Source: ZC4RG35 sp036375695 (GTDB lineage Bacteria; Actinomycetota; Acidimicrobiia; Spongiisociales; ZC4RG35). From it: DNA of 64,000 bases. This document shows positions 34,245-42,627 of this stretch, piece after piece. The stretch lies in the NCBI GenBank assembly GCA_036375695.1, contig DASVBU010000033.1:1-64000 (forward strand), written 5' to 3'. A model generated the notes under the pieces. That model did no database searches. It was not told the DNA's origin and was given only the letters and a program-made list of their open reading frames with translations. A program made the translations under genes and the position numbers. Numbering within the stretch: position 1 is the first letter of the stretch; the number at the start of each line of letters is the position of its first letter.

Positions 34245-34332
34245 GGTACCGAGTACCCGGTACTCGGAGGAGGAGCTGGGCGAGCCGTTACGGTAGGCAT
34301 TTCCCAGTACCAAGTACCCGGTACCCAGTACC
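34245..34332. repeat. GTACC heptamer repeat, copy 1
   Basis: Two blocks of 7-bp tandem units of the form NNGTACC face each other across a 35-bp spacer. The left block 34245-34267 contains a perfect 9-bp palindrome (34249-34267); the right block is 34303-34332. The 13-mer AGTACCAAGTACC at 34306-34318 recurs exactly at 57245-57257. It lies between ychF and gcvP and looks like a dispersed extragenic palindromic element rather than a gene-specific operator. Confidence 0.7.
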
Positions 34333-34341
34333 GCTGACGAA

Positions 34342-37167
34342 GTGAGCGCCATGGAGAGATTCGTAGACCGCCACATCGGCCCCAGGCCGGACGAGATCGA
34401 GAAGATGCTGTCGGTGGTGGGGGCAGAGTCCCTGGACGACCTGGTGGCCCAGACGGTCCCCGAGTCGATCCTGGAGACCGATCTCAACTTGCCCGAGCCG
34501 ATGGGCGAATACGAGTTGCTGGAGCACATCCGCTCCCTCGCCTCGCGCAACCGGGTCAACCGGTCGATGATCGGCCTCGGGTACCACGACACGCACACAC
34601 CACCGGTGATCCTGCGCAACGTGCTGGAGAACCCGGCGTGGTACACCGCCTACACCCCGTACCAGCCCGAGATCTCCCAGGGGCGCCTAGAGGTGCTCCT
34701 CACGTTCCAGACGATGGTCTCCGATCTGACCGGTCTCGAGATCGCCAACGCCTCCCTCCTCGACGAGCCGACCGCGGCCGCCGAAGCCATGGCGATGGCG
34801 CGGCGCATCCACGGTGGCGACAGGGCGGTCTTCTATGTCGATCCCGACTGCCACACGCCCACCATCGAGGTGGTGCGGACCAGGGCGCAGGCCGTCGGTG
34901 TGGAGGTGCGCCTGCTCGACGAGGATGCCGACCCCTCGGGGGCCTTCGGCGTCCTCCTCGCCTACCCCGGCTCGTCGGGCGCCGTGCATGATCATCGTGA
35001 GACCGCTGCCCGGTTCAAGGAAGCCGGTGCGGTGGTGGTCGCCGCCACCGATCTCCTCGCGCTGAGCCTGCTCGTCCCGCCGGGGGAGTGGGGCGCCGAC
35101 ATCGCGGTCGGATCGGCGCAACGTTTCGGGGTCCCGATGGGATTCGGCGGCCCCCACGCCGGGTTCATCGCCTGTCGTGAGGAGAACGTCCGTTCCCTGC
35201 CCGGGCGGCTCGTGGGTGTCTCCAAGGACCGTGACGGCCGGATCGCCTATCGGCTCGCGCTCCAGACCAGGGAGCAGCACATCCGAAGGGAGAAGGCGAC
35301 GTCGAACGTGTGCACCGCCCAGGTGCTCCTCGCCGTGGTGGCCGCCCTGTACGCCTGCTGGCACGGGCCCGAGGGACTGACGGCCATCGCGGAGCGCGTC
35401 AATCGGCTGGCCGGGAGTCTGGCCGCCTCGCTCCGCGCCGGCGGCCACGAGGTGGTCAACGAAACGTGGTTCGACACACTCACGGTCGCCGTCCCGGGGG
35501 ACGCGGCCGAGATCGTCGCCCGCGCCTCCGACGCAGGGATCGATCTGGGCCGGGTCGACGCCGACCACGTCAGGATCGCCTTCGACGAGACCTGCGACGA
35601 GTCGGTGGTCGCCGAGCTGTGCGCCGTCTTCAATGCCGCCTCCACCGACCCGGCCGAGGGCGTCCCCGCCTGGGCGCGGCGCCAGTCGGACTTCATGACC
35701 CATCCGGTCTTCTCGATGTACCGGTCGGAGCACGAGATGCTGCGCTACCTCCGCCGGCTCGCCGACAAGGACCTGGCGCTGGATCGGACGATGATCCCTC
35801 TGGGCTCGTGCACGATGAAGCTCAACGCCACGACCGAGATGATCCCGATGACGTGGCCCGAATTCGGTCGCATCCACCCCTACGCGCCCACGGGCCACGT
35901 GGCCGGGTACCTGGAGCTGATCAGTGGTCTCGAGGGCTATCTCGCCGAGATCACCGGTTACGACCGCGTGTCACTGCAGCCCAACGCCGGCTCACAGGGC
36001 GAGCTCGCCGGCCTGCTCGCCATCGCCGCCTATCACCGCTCCCGGGGTGAGGACCAGCGCACGGTGTGCCTCATCCCGGCCTCGGCTCACGGCACCAACG
36101 CCGCTTCCGCGGTGATGGCCGGGATGGAGGTGGTCGTTGTCGCCACCGACGAGAAGGGAAACATCGACCTCGAAGACCTCGAAGCCAAGGCGGCCGCCCA
36201 TTCCGACCGACTCGCCGCGGTCATGGTCACCTACCCGTCGACCCATGGCGTCTTCGAGCCCGGAATCCGGCGCCTCGCCGACGTCGTCCACTCCCACGGC
36301 GGGCAGGTGTACGTCGACGGGGCGAACCTCAACGCACTCGTCGGCCTGGCCAAGCCGGGACACTTCGGCGCCGACGTCGGCCATCTCAACCTGCACAAGA
36401 CGTTCACGATCCCCCATGGCGGAGGCGGGCCCGGGGTGGGGCCGGTGGGCGCCAAGGAGCACCTGGCGCCGTTCCTGCCCAACCACCCATTGGTGCCGGA
36501 GGCGGGTCCGGAGACAGGGGTGGGGCCCATCTCGGGAGCCCCGTTCGGGTCCGCGGGGATCCTCCCCATTCCGTACGCGTACATCCGGCTGATGGGTTCC
36601 GACGGTCTTCGCAGGGCCAGCCAGGTGGCGATTCTCTCCGCCAACTACATCGCCGTCCGTCTCCGCGACCACTACCCGATCCTGTACACGGGGGTCAGCG
36701 GGCGGGTCGCCCACGAGTGCATCCTGGACCTGCGGCCGATGACCAAGGCCACCGGTGTCACCGCCGAGGACGTGGCCAAGCGGCTCGCCGACTACGGATT
36801 CCACGCCCCGACGCTGTCATTCCCCGTGGCGGGGACCCTGATGGTCGAGCCAACGGAATCGGAGTCGCTGGCCGAGCTGGATCGTTTCTGCGACGCCATG
36901 ATCGCCATCAAGGAGGAGGCCGATCGCGTCGGGTCGGGTGAGTGGCCATCCGACGACAATCCGCTGCGCATGGCGCCTCATACCGCGGAGGAGGCCGCTT
37001 GTGACGGGTGGAGCCACCCGTACAGCCGCGAGACCGCGGTCTTCCCCGTCCCGTCGCTGCGGGCGGGCAAGTACTGGCCCCCGGTGTCACGCATCGACGG
37101 CCCGGGTGGCGACCGTAACCTGATGTGCGCCTGCCCGCCGGTCGAGGCATATGTGGGCTCGTCGTGA
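34342..37167 (+). CDS. gcvP: Glycine dehydrogenase (aminomethyl-transferring), single-chain P protein
   Basis: 941 residues, the undivided P protein of the glycine cleavage system. It begins with FVDRHIGPRPDEIEKML; the N-terminal half has FQTMVSDLTGLEIANASLLDE, and the C-terminal half carries LGSCTMKLNAT, PNAGSQGELAGLL, PASAHGTNAASA and the PLP lysine in NLHKTFTIPHGGGGPG at about residue 686. It decarboxylates glycine onto the lipoyl H protein. gcvT and gcvH are not adjacent. Start GTG 34342 is used here; the ATG at 34351 (MERFVDRHIG) is an equally good alternative. Confidence 0.95.
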   Translation: MSAMERFVDRHIGPRPDEIEKMLSVVGAESLDDLVAQTVPESILETDLNLPEPMGEYELLEHIRSLASRNRVNRSMIGLGYHDTHTPPVILRNVLENPAWYTAYTPYQPEISQGRLEVLLTFQTMVSDLTGLEIANASLLDEPTAAAEAMAMARRIHGGDRAVFYVDPDCHTPTIEVVRTRAQAVGVEVRLLDEDADPSGAFGVLLAYPGSSGAVHDHRETAARFKEAGAVVVAATDLLALSLLVPPGEWGADIAVGSAQRFGVPMGFGGPHAGFIACREENVRSLPGRLVGVSKDRDGRIAYRLALQTREQHIRREKATSNVCTAQVLLAVVAALYACWHGPEGLTAIAERVNRLAGSLAASLRAGGHEVVNETWFDTLTVAVPGDAAEIVARASDAGIDLGRVDADHVRIAFDETCDESVVAELCAVFNAASTDPAEGVPAWARRQSDFMTHPVFSMYRSEHEMLRYLRRLADKDLALDRTMIPLGSCTMKLNATTEMIPMTWPEFGRIHPYAPTGHVAGYLELISGLEGYLAEITGYDRVSLQPNAGSQGELAGLLAIAAYHRSRGEDQRTVCLIPASAHGTNAASAVMAGMEVVVVATDEKGNIDLEDLEAKAAAHSDRLAAVMVTYPSTHGVFEPGIRRLADVVHSHGGQVYVDGANLNALVGLAKPGHFGADVGHLNLHKTFTIPHGGGGPGVGPVGAKEHLAPFLPNHPLVPEAGPETGVGPISGAPFGSAGILPIPYAYIRLMGSDGLRRASQVAILSANYIAVRLRDHYPILYTGVSGRVAHECILDLRPMTKATGVTAEDVAKRLADYGFHAPTLSFPVAGTLMVEPTESESLAELDRFCDAMIAIKEEADRVGSGEWPSDDNPLRMAPHTAEEAACDGWSHPYSRETAVFPVPSLRAGKYWPPVSRIDGPGGDRNLMCACPPVEAYVGSS

Positions 37168-37198
37168 CAGACTTCCGTCAGCGACTCTCGAATCCGCT

Positions 37199-37270
37199 TG
37201 ACAATCGCGGGAGTGGTGGGATCGTGATCGTTCGCAGGGAGCAGGACATGGGTTTGCCCAGGGATAAGCG
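37199..37270 (+). promoter_or_regulatory. Possible promoter for the coiled-coil protein gene
   Basis: The gap after gcvP contains a consensus-like TTGACA at 37199-37204. No convincing -10 is found at 16-18 bp; GATCGT (about 37221) is the nearest. Only weak support. Confidence 0.25.
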
Positions 37271-38635
37271 GTGAGGTTCACCGGTCAGATTCGAATTCCG
37301 GAGGTGGACCACCCGGGTATCCCGGCGTCGATCCTCATCGAGGAGAACCAGGTCGAGATCCTCCTCGAGGGTGAGTCGCTGGGCAGGTGGTCGCTCTACG
37401 ACGTCCAGGCGCGTCGTCTCGTCTCCGCCGCCTTCCAGTTGATCCTCGACGGCGAGGAGGTCACGTTCATCGCCGACGAGCCGGTCGACTTCGCCTACCG
37501 GGGCGTAGACCACATGGACGAGGCTCGGGCGCGCATCGCGGTGATGCGGGCCATACCCCGGTCGATCGCCATCAAGAAGAGTCGCCAAGGGACCAAGCCG
37601 TCCCGCATCGAGGAGCTGCGCCAGGCCATGGAGGCCAATCTCCAGGCCGAGGCGAGGGTGCGATCTGCTCCGCCGAGGCCGCGCTACGAAGAGCCCGAGT
37701 CGTTGCCGACGCTCGAGCCCGACGTCTCGCAATGGGTCGCACCCGCCTCCGGGGAACACCCTGATCCGTTGGACGGAGAGCGAGCCCGTCTCGAGGAAGA
37801 GCGAGCCCGTCTCGAGGAGGAGCGTCGCCGTCTCGAGGAGGAGCGCCAACGTCTGGAGGAACTGCGCCGGGAAGCCGAGGAGCGGGACGCCCGACGCATC
37901 GAGGCGTTCCGGCTGGAGATGGCCAGGCTCGAGGCCGAGCGTGCGGAGCACGAGCGCATCGAGGCCGAGCGGTCGCGTCGCTTCCAGGAAGAGATGGAGA
38001 AGCTGCGCATCGAGAGGGAGCGGCTCCAGGAGCTCGAGACCCAGCTGACCACCCGGGCCGGTGAAGACGCCGCCCGTGAGGACGCGGTCCGCGCCGAACT
38101 GCAGCGTCTCGAGGAGGCGCGACTGGAGATGGAACGAGCCGAGGCCGAGCGTCTCGAGGCGGCCAAGAGGGCGATGGAAGAGGTCGAGGCCAAGCGGCGC
38201 GAGCTGGAGCGACTCGAGGCGCTCCAGACCGAGATGGCCGAGCGGGAGGCCGAGCTTGCCGCCCAGGCCGAGGCGGAGGCGGCTGCGGCCGCGGAAGCCG
38301 AGGCTGTGGCTGCCGCGGCTGCCGCCGATGAGACGCCAGAGGAAGAGGAGGCGCCCGTCGAGGTGGCCGTCTTCGCCGGGACCCCGGATGACGAGGATCC
38401 GCCATCGGAGCCTGAGGTCGTCGACCTCGACGAGTTGGACGAAACCGGCGACAAGGAGCCTGCCCTGGCGGGTGCCGCCGCTCGCGGCCGGTCAGGGATC
38501 TTCGGCGTGGTCAAGTCGGCGTTCAGCCGGAGCAGCCGCAACCACGTCCACGACTTCGTCCCCGCCCCGGGAGGGATGGGGATCTCCAGATCGATCTGCC
38601 GCGAGTGCGGCTACGTCTCGATCTCCAGCGACTGA
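37271..38635 (+). CDS. Coiled-coil protein with N-terminal beta domain and C-terminal Cys motif
   Basis: 454 residues, family not recognised. Residues 1-105 form a beta-rich globular domain (IPASILIEENQVEILLEGESLG). Residues ~168-335 are a continuous coiled coil with exact heptads such as ERARLEE, ERRRLEE, ERQRLEE, visible as 21-bp DNA repeats at 37778-37860. Then come an Ala-rich stretch (AAAAEAEAVAAAAA), an acidic linker, a basic patch (FSRSSRNHVHDF) and the terminal ICRECGYVSISSD. The CxxC plus upstream His-x-His could bind a metal. It starts at GTG and overlaps the convergent ABC permease end by 25 nt. A scaffold or cytoskeletal role is conceivable but unproven. Confidence 0.6.
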   Translation: MRFTGQIRIPEVDHPGIPASILIEENQVEILLEGESLGRWSLYDVQARRLVSAAFQLILDGEEVTFIADEPVDFAYRGVDHMDEARARIAVMRAIPRSIAIKKSRQGTKPSRIEELRQAMEANLQAEARVRSAPPRPRYEEPESLPTLEPDVSQWVAPASGEHPDPLDGERARLEEERARLEEERRRLEEERQRLEELRREAEERDARRIEAFRLEMARLEAERAEHERIEAERSRRFQEEMEKLRIERERLQELETQLTTRAGEDAAREDAVRAELQRLEEARLEMERAEAERLEAAKRAMEEVEAKRRELERLEALQTEMAEREAELAAQAEAEAAAAAEAEAVAAAAAADETPEEEEAPVEVAVFAGTPDDEDPPSEPEVVDLDELDETGDKEPALAGAAARGRSGIFGVVKSAFSRSSRNHVHDFVPAPGGMGISRSICRECGYVSISSD

Positions 38636-39411
38636 CGTCTCGTCCCCGATGGCTCCCATCGGAACATGCGCACTGCCAGCGCCATCCCCATCAGACCCCA
38701 TGCCGCCACGATCGCCATCCGGCTCCAGATCGGCTCCTCGATCAGCCATGGCAGGAACTGGTCCACGGCCGACTCCACGAACGGCCCCAGTGGGAGGACC
38801 CTGGCCACCGGGCGCATCCAGGCCGGAGCGTCGTCGATCGGGAAGAAGATGCCGGAGATGAAGAGCACCGGGAAGATCACTGCGTTGGCCACGGCCGGGG
38901 CCGCCTTGGCGTTCGGCGTCAGCATCGACACGGTGATCCCGAGCGCCGAGAAGGTGGCGGCGCCGACGAACAGCACCAGGAAGAAGTGGGGGAGCCGGGC
39001 CCAGGGTATCGCCACGTCGAAGACCAATGCCCCGACGACGAGCATCACGACCACCGAGACCATGCCGACGAGCGTGGCCGACACGATCCGGCCCGTGACG
39101 TGAGCGGAGAGCGGCATCGGTGAGCCGTAGACCCGCTTCAAGACGCCCGAGTCCCGGGACATCGACGTCGAGATGGCCAGGTTGGTGAAGGTCGCCGTGA
39201 CGAGGGCGAACACTGCGATCGCCGGCGTGTAGTAGTTGGAGGTCGGCGACCCGTCCTGGAGCTCCCCGCCTCCCAGGAAGGCATTGATGACGACGAAGAA
39301 GATCAACGGCAGGACCAGGGTGAAAAAGGCCGCCACGACGTTCCGCAACAGCAGCCTGATCTGCATCCGGGTCTCTGCCAGGGCGAGCCTGAGCCATCCG
39401 GGTCGGCTCAC
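38611..39411 (-). CDS. ABC-2 type exporter permease
   Basis: 266 residues, six helices, with the ABC-2 pattern LRNVVAAFFTLVLPLIFFVVINAFLG in helix 1, VFALVTATFTNLAISTSMSRDSGVLKRVYGSPMP connecting helices 2 and 3, and VIFPVLFISGIFFPIDDAP in helix 5. It resembles DrrB/NodJ-type permeases that export drugs, lipids or polysaccharide. It overlaps the ATP-binding subunit gene by 4 nt (stop/start), so they form a two-component exporter. Confidence 0.85.
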   Translation of the reverse strand: MSRPGWLRLALAETRMQIRLLLRNVVAAFFTLVLPLIFFVVINAFLGGGELQDGSPTSNYYTPAIAVFALVTATFTNLAISTSMSRDSGVLKRVYGSPMPLSAHVTGRIVSATLVGMVSVVVMLVVGALVFDVAIPWARLPHFFLVLFVGAATFSALGITVSMLTPNAKAAPAVANAVIFPVLFISGIFFPIDDAPAWMRPVARVLPLGPFVESAVDQFLPWLIEEPIWSRMAIVAAWGLMGMALAVRMFRWEPSGTRRQSLEIET

Positions 39412-40292
39412 TGCGCCTCCTCGATGAGACGGAGGTAGGTGTCCTCCAGGGTCGGTCTCCTCACCTCGAGGTCGGTGAGCTCGATGCCCTCGGCGAGCGC
39501 CATGCCGGTGATCCGGTGCAGATCCTGGGTGGGAGACGGTGTCGTCAAGGCCACCACGCCCTCGCGGGCCTCCAGTCCGAGTCGCATGGCCTCCTCCGGC
39601 GTGACCCGGAACCGGATCTCGGCGGGCCCGTCCGACCTGCCACCGATCTGATCCGGAGCACCTTCGGCTACAACCCTGCCCTGGCTGATCACGACGACCC
39701 GGTCGGCCAGTTGCTGGGCCTCGTCGAGATAGTGGGTGGTGAGGAGGATCGTGGTCCCGTCGGCCGCGAGACGCTCGATCACCGCCCAGGACTGGCGGCG
39801 CGCGCCGGGGTCGAAGCCCGTGGTGGGCTCGTCGAGGAACAAGAGGTCCGGGCTGCCGACCAGGGCCAGCGCCAGGTCGAGTCGGCGTCGCTGGCCGCCG
39901 GACAGGGTCTTGATCCGGTCGCGGGCCTTCTCGGTGAGCCCGACCAGGTCGATGATCTCGTCCGTGGGACGGGGCGCGGCGTAGGGGAGCGCCTGATGAT
40001 CCACCGCCTCGGTGACGGTGAGCTCCTCCTCGATTCCCGACTCCTGCAGGACGATCCCGATCCGGTCCCGCATCGCCCTCCCCGCGGTGGCCGGGTCCAT
40101 GCCCAGCACCTCGACCTCGCCGGCATCGCGGGTGCGAAAACCCTCCAGGATCTCGATGGTCGTTGTCTTCCCGGCTCCGTTGGGGCCGAGCACGGCGACG
40201 ACCTCGCCCTGCTCCACTTCGAGATCGACGCCATCCACGGCGCGAACGCCCCCATAGCTCTTGGCGAGGCCCCTGACCCGGATCGCTGGCAC
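39408..40292 (-). CDS. ABC transporter ATP-binding protein (DrrA-like)
   Basis: 294 residues from GTG 40292. It has Walker A GPNGAGKTTT (about 37-46), Q-loop VLQESGIEEELTV, the signature LSGGQRRRLDLALAL, Walker B LLFLDEPTTGFD and the switch His in LTTHYLDEAQQLADRV. The C-terminal ~80 residues are the extra domain found in DrrA-type exporters. A TATCGT box lies 9 nt upstream and overlaps the -10 of the divergent manC gene. It drives the adjacent ABC-2 permease; the exported molecule is unknown. Confidence 0.88.
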   Translation of the reverse strand: MPAIRVRGLAKSYGGVRAVDGVDLEVEQGEVVAVLGPNGAGKTTTIEILEGFRTRDAGEVEVLGMDPATAGRAMRDRIGIVLQESGIEEELTVTEAVDHQALPYAAPRPTDEIIDLVGLTEKARDRIKTLSGGQRRRLDLALALVGSPDLLFLDEPTTGFDPGARRQSWAVIERLAADGTTILLTTHYLDEAQQLADRVVVISQGRVVAEGAPDQIGGRSDGPAEIRFRVTPEEAMRLGLEAREGVVALTTPSPTQDLHRITGMALAEGIELTDLEVRRPTLEDTYLRLIEEAQ

Positions 40293-40300
40293 GGCGGCGG

Positions 40301-40310
40301 ACGATACTCT
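40301..40310. promoter_or_regulatory. Overlapping bidirectional -10 elements (ABC exporter / manC)
   Basis: The 10-bp sequence ACGATACTCT holds TATCGT read on the minus strand (40306-40301) and TACTCT read on the plus strand (40305-40310), sharing two bases. They are 9 nt from the exporter GTG and 6 nt from the manC GTG. The whole intergenic space is 24 bp, so both genes must use this single site. Confidence 0.55.
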
Positions 40311-40316
40311 CAGCCC

Positions 40317-41366
40317 GTGACTTCGTTGAGACCGGTGATCCTGTCGGGAGGTGCGGGGACCAGATTGTGGCCGCTCTCCACCCGGGATCTCCCCAAGCAG
40401 TTCGCCGAGTTGATTCCAGGCACGTCGACGTTGTTCGACGCCACTCTGCATCGCCTCGAGGGAATGCCAGGCGTGGAGGCTCCGGTGGTGGTCACCGGCG
40501 GCAGGCATCTCGACTTGGTGAACGCCGCCCTGGAACGGGTCTCGGTGACAGGAGCGACCGTGCTGGTCGAGCCGGAGGGTCGCAACACTGGACCCGCGGT
40601 TGCCGCCGCCGCCATCGCCCTCGATCCCGATGACGTGATGGTGATCCTTCCTTCCGACCACGTCATCGGCGATGTCGAACGGTTCCGGGACGCGGTTACG
40701 GCGGCGGCGGAGTTGGCGGCGGCAGGGGGGATCGTCACCTTCGGCATCGTCCCCACCCGTCCCGACACGGGCTACGGCTACATCGAGATCGGCGAGCCCG
40801 TGGAGGCCGGCGCCGACGCTCACCGTGTCGCCAGGTTCAAGGAGAAGCCCGATCGGGCCGAGGCCGAGGTCCTCGTCGCCGATGGACGGCATCTGTGGAA
40901 CTCCGGGATGTTCGTCGTGACCGCGGGCACGGCAATCGCCGAGTTCGACAGGCTGCGCCCCGATCTCCTGTCCGCGGTGCGCGATGCGGTCCCCGAGGGA
41001 AGACGCGACGGTGTGGTTCATCTGGGGGATCGGTTCAGGGAGGCGGAGGCTCTCTCGTTCGACCACGCGGTGATGGAGCACACGGACCGGGGCATGGTCC
41101 TCCCGCTCGACGCCGGCTGGGACGACGTCGGCTCGTACATCGCCCTGCACAAGCACGCCGGACCAGGTGCCGACGGGAATGCCGTGTTCGGGAGCGTGAT
41201 CCTCGACGGGGTCACCGACTCCCTGGTGGTCGCCAACTCCCGTGTGGTCGCCGTCGCCGGTCTGAGCGGCGTGGCCGTGATCGAGACTCCTGACGCCGTG
41301 CTGGTGGTCCCGCTCGACCAGTCGCAGCGAGTCCGCAAGCTGGCCGAGGGTGCAGAGTCGATGTGA
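40317..41366 (+). CDS. manC: Mannose-1-phosphate guanylyltransferase
   Basis: 349 residues, the short (single-domain) form without the isomerase domain. It has the nucleotidyl-transferase signature ILSGGAGTRLWPLSTRDLPKQF at the N-terminus, VEPEGRNTGPAVAAAAI, the LPSDHVIGD metal-binding motif, DTGYGYIEIG, and FKEKPD with the mannose-binding Lys. It makes GDP-mannose from mannose 1-phosphate and GTP, the donor needed by the mannosylglycerate synthase at 23841 and for glycan synthesis. It begins a coupled operon with a cytochrome c lipoprotein, menC and menD. Confidence 0.92.
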   Translation: MTSLRPVILSGGAGTRLWPLSTRDLPKQFAELIPGTSTLFDATLHRLEGMPGVEAPVVVTGGRHLDLVNAALERVSVTGATVLVEPEGRNTGPAVAAAAIALDPDDVMVILPSDHVIGDVERFRDAVTAAAELAAAGGIVTFGIVPTRPDTGYGYIEIGEPVEAGADAHRVARFKEKPDRAEAEVLVADGRHLWNSGMFVVTAGTAIAEFDRLRPDLLSAVRDAVPEGRRDGVVHLGDRFREAEALSFDHAVMEHTDRGMVLPLDAGWDDVGSYIALHKHAGPGADGNAVFGSVILDGVTDSLVVANSRVVAVAGLSGVAVIETPDAVLVVPLDQSQRVRKLAEGAESM

Positions 41367-41674
41367 GAGGGCGTCGGATCGCCATCCTCGCCGTGGCACT
41401 GGTCATCGCCGCTTGCGGCGTCGAGCGGCCGCCCCCGGACGCCAGCGGCGAGGAGATCTACCGGTCGCTCTGCGCCAACTGCCACGGCGCCAACCTCGAG
41501 GGACGCATCGGGCCCGCGCTCGGGCCGGCGTCGAATGCTGCCGACCAGCCGGACAGTTTCATCGAGACCACCGTGCTCCACGGCCGTGGATCGATGCCAT
41601 CGTTTCGAACGGTGCTCGACGAGGCGCAGGTGGAACGGCTGATCGGCTATCTCCGGGAGGTTCAAGGCGAATGA
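41363..41674 (+). CDS. Small cytochrome c lipoprotein
   Basis: 103 residues. A lipoprotein signal (IAILAVALVIAAC, Cys 18) leads into a class I cytochrome c domain with the haem motif CANCH (about 38-42). The axial Met is probably in GRGSMPSFRTVL, followed by the terminal helix VERLIGYLREVQ. It should sit on the outer face of the membrane and carry electrons. It starts with GTG overlapping the manC stop (GTGA), and its own stop overlaps menC (ATGA). Being wedged between sugar-nucleotide and quinone genes is unusual. Confidence 0.85.
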   Translation: MRGRRIAILAVALVIAACGVERPPPDASGEEIYRSLCANCHGANLEGRIGPALGPASNAADQPDSFIETTVLHGRGSMPSFRTVLDEAQVERLIGYLREVQGE

Positions 41675-42627
41675 TCGGAGACCTGGCCGATCTCGACGTG
41701 CGCTCGGTGAGCATCCCGATGCGCCATCGCTTCCGGGGCATCGAGCGTCGTGACGTCCTGCTCCTCCGTGGCCCCTCCGGTTGGGGCGAGTTCTCGCCGT
41801 TCCCCGAGTACCCGCCCGAGGTGACAAGGCGCTGGCTCGCCGCCGCCCTCGAGCTCGCCACGGGAGAGCTGCCGGATCCGGGGCGGGACTTCGTGGAGGT
41901 CAACGTGACCGTCCCGGTGGTCGATCCGGAGACCGCCGCGTCGATCGTCCAGCAGTCGGGCTCCCGCACCGCCAAGGTCAAGATCGGCGACCCCGGACGG
42001 CCCGAGGCCGAGGACCTCGCCCGTCTCGAGGCGGTGGCGGAGGCCCTGGGAGATGGCGGGCGCATCAGGGTCGACGTCAACGGCGCCTGGGACCTGGATA
42101 CCGCGGTGCGCCGCATCGAAGCCATGGAGCGATTCGATCTCGAGTACGTGGAGCAGCCGGTGGCGACCGTGGAGGAGATGGTCGAACTGCGGCGTCGGGT
42201 CTCGGTCCCCCTGGCCGCCGACGAGCTGGTCCGGCGCAGCAAAGATCCACTGCGTGTTGTCGAACAGGGCGGAGCCGACGTTGTCGTGGTCAAGGTGCAG
42301 CCACTCGGCGGGGTGGCGCAGACTCTCGACCTGGCGAGACGGGCCGGCGTCCCCGTGGTGGTGTCGTCCGCGTTGGAGACCTCGGTGGGGATCTACGGGG
42401 GCCTGCTGGCCGCCTCGCTTCTCGAACGGCCACTGGCGTGCGGTCTCAACACGGTCTCCATGCTCGTCGGCGACGTGACCGGCGACTCGCTCGTCGCCAG
42501 GGACGGGAAGATCAGCGTGCGGCGACCCGAGCCCGAGCCCGATCTCCTGGAGCGGTGGAAGTCGGAGCCCGACATCGCGGCGGATTTGACGCGCCGGCTC
42601 CGGGAGGCGGCGCAGGTGGCGGCGTGA
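41671..42627 (+). CDS. menC: o-Succinylbenzoate synthase
   Basis: 318 residues of the enolase superfamily. Active-site residues are visible in order: the KxK pair in TAKVKIGD, VDVNGAW with the first metal Asp, YVEQPV with the Glu, AADEL with the third acidic ligand, and VVKVQPLGG with the second catalytic Lys. It dehydrates SHCHC to o-succinylbenzoate in menaquinone synthesis. The context (menD immediately downstream with a GTGA overlap) confirms the assignment. Confidence 0.92.
   Translation: MIGDLADLDVRSVSIPMRHRFRGIERRDVLLLRGPSGWGEFSPFPEYPPEVTRRWLAAALELATGELPDPGRDFVEVNVTVPVVDPETAASIVQQSGSRTAKVKIGDPGRPEAEDLARLEAVAEALGDGGRIRVDVNGAWDLDTAVRRIEAMERFDLEYVEQPVATVEEMVELRRRVSVPLAADELVRRSKDPLRVVEQGGADVVVVKVQPLGGVAQTLDLARRAGVPVVVSSALETSVGIYGGLLAASLLERPLACGLNTVSMLVGDVTGDSLVARDGKISVRRPEPEPDLLERWKSEPDIAADLTRRLREAAQVAA

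Noticed and set aside
39516..40316. Open frame upstream of manC giving a 616-residue protein
   Set aside because: It runs antisense through the ABC ATP-binding gene, whose motifs are unmistakable; the conserved manC sequence starts at GTG 40317.
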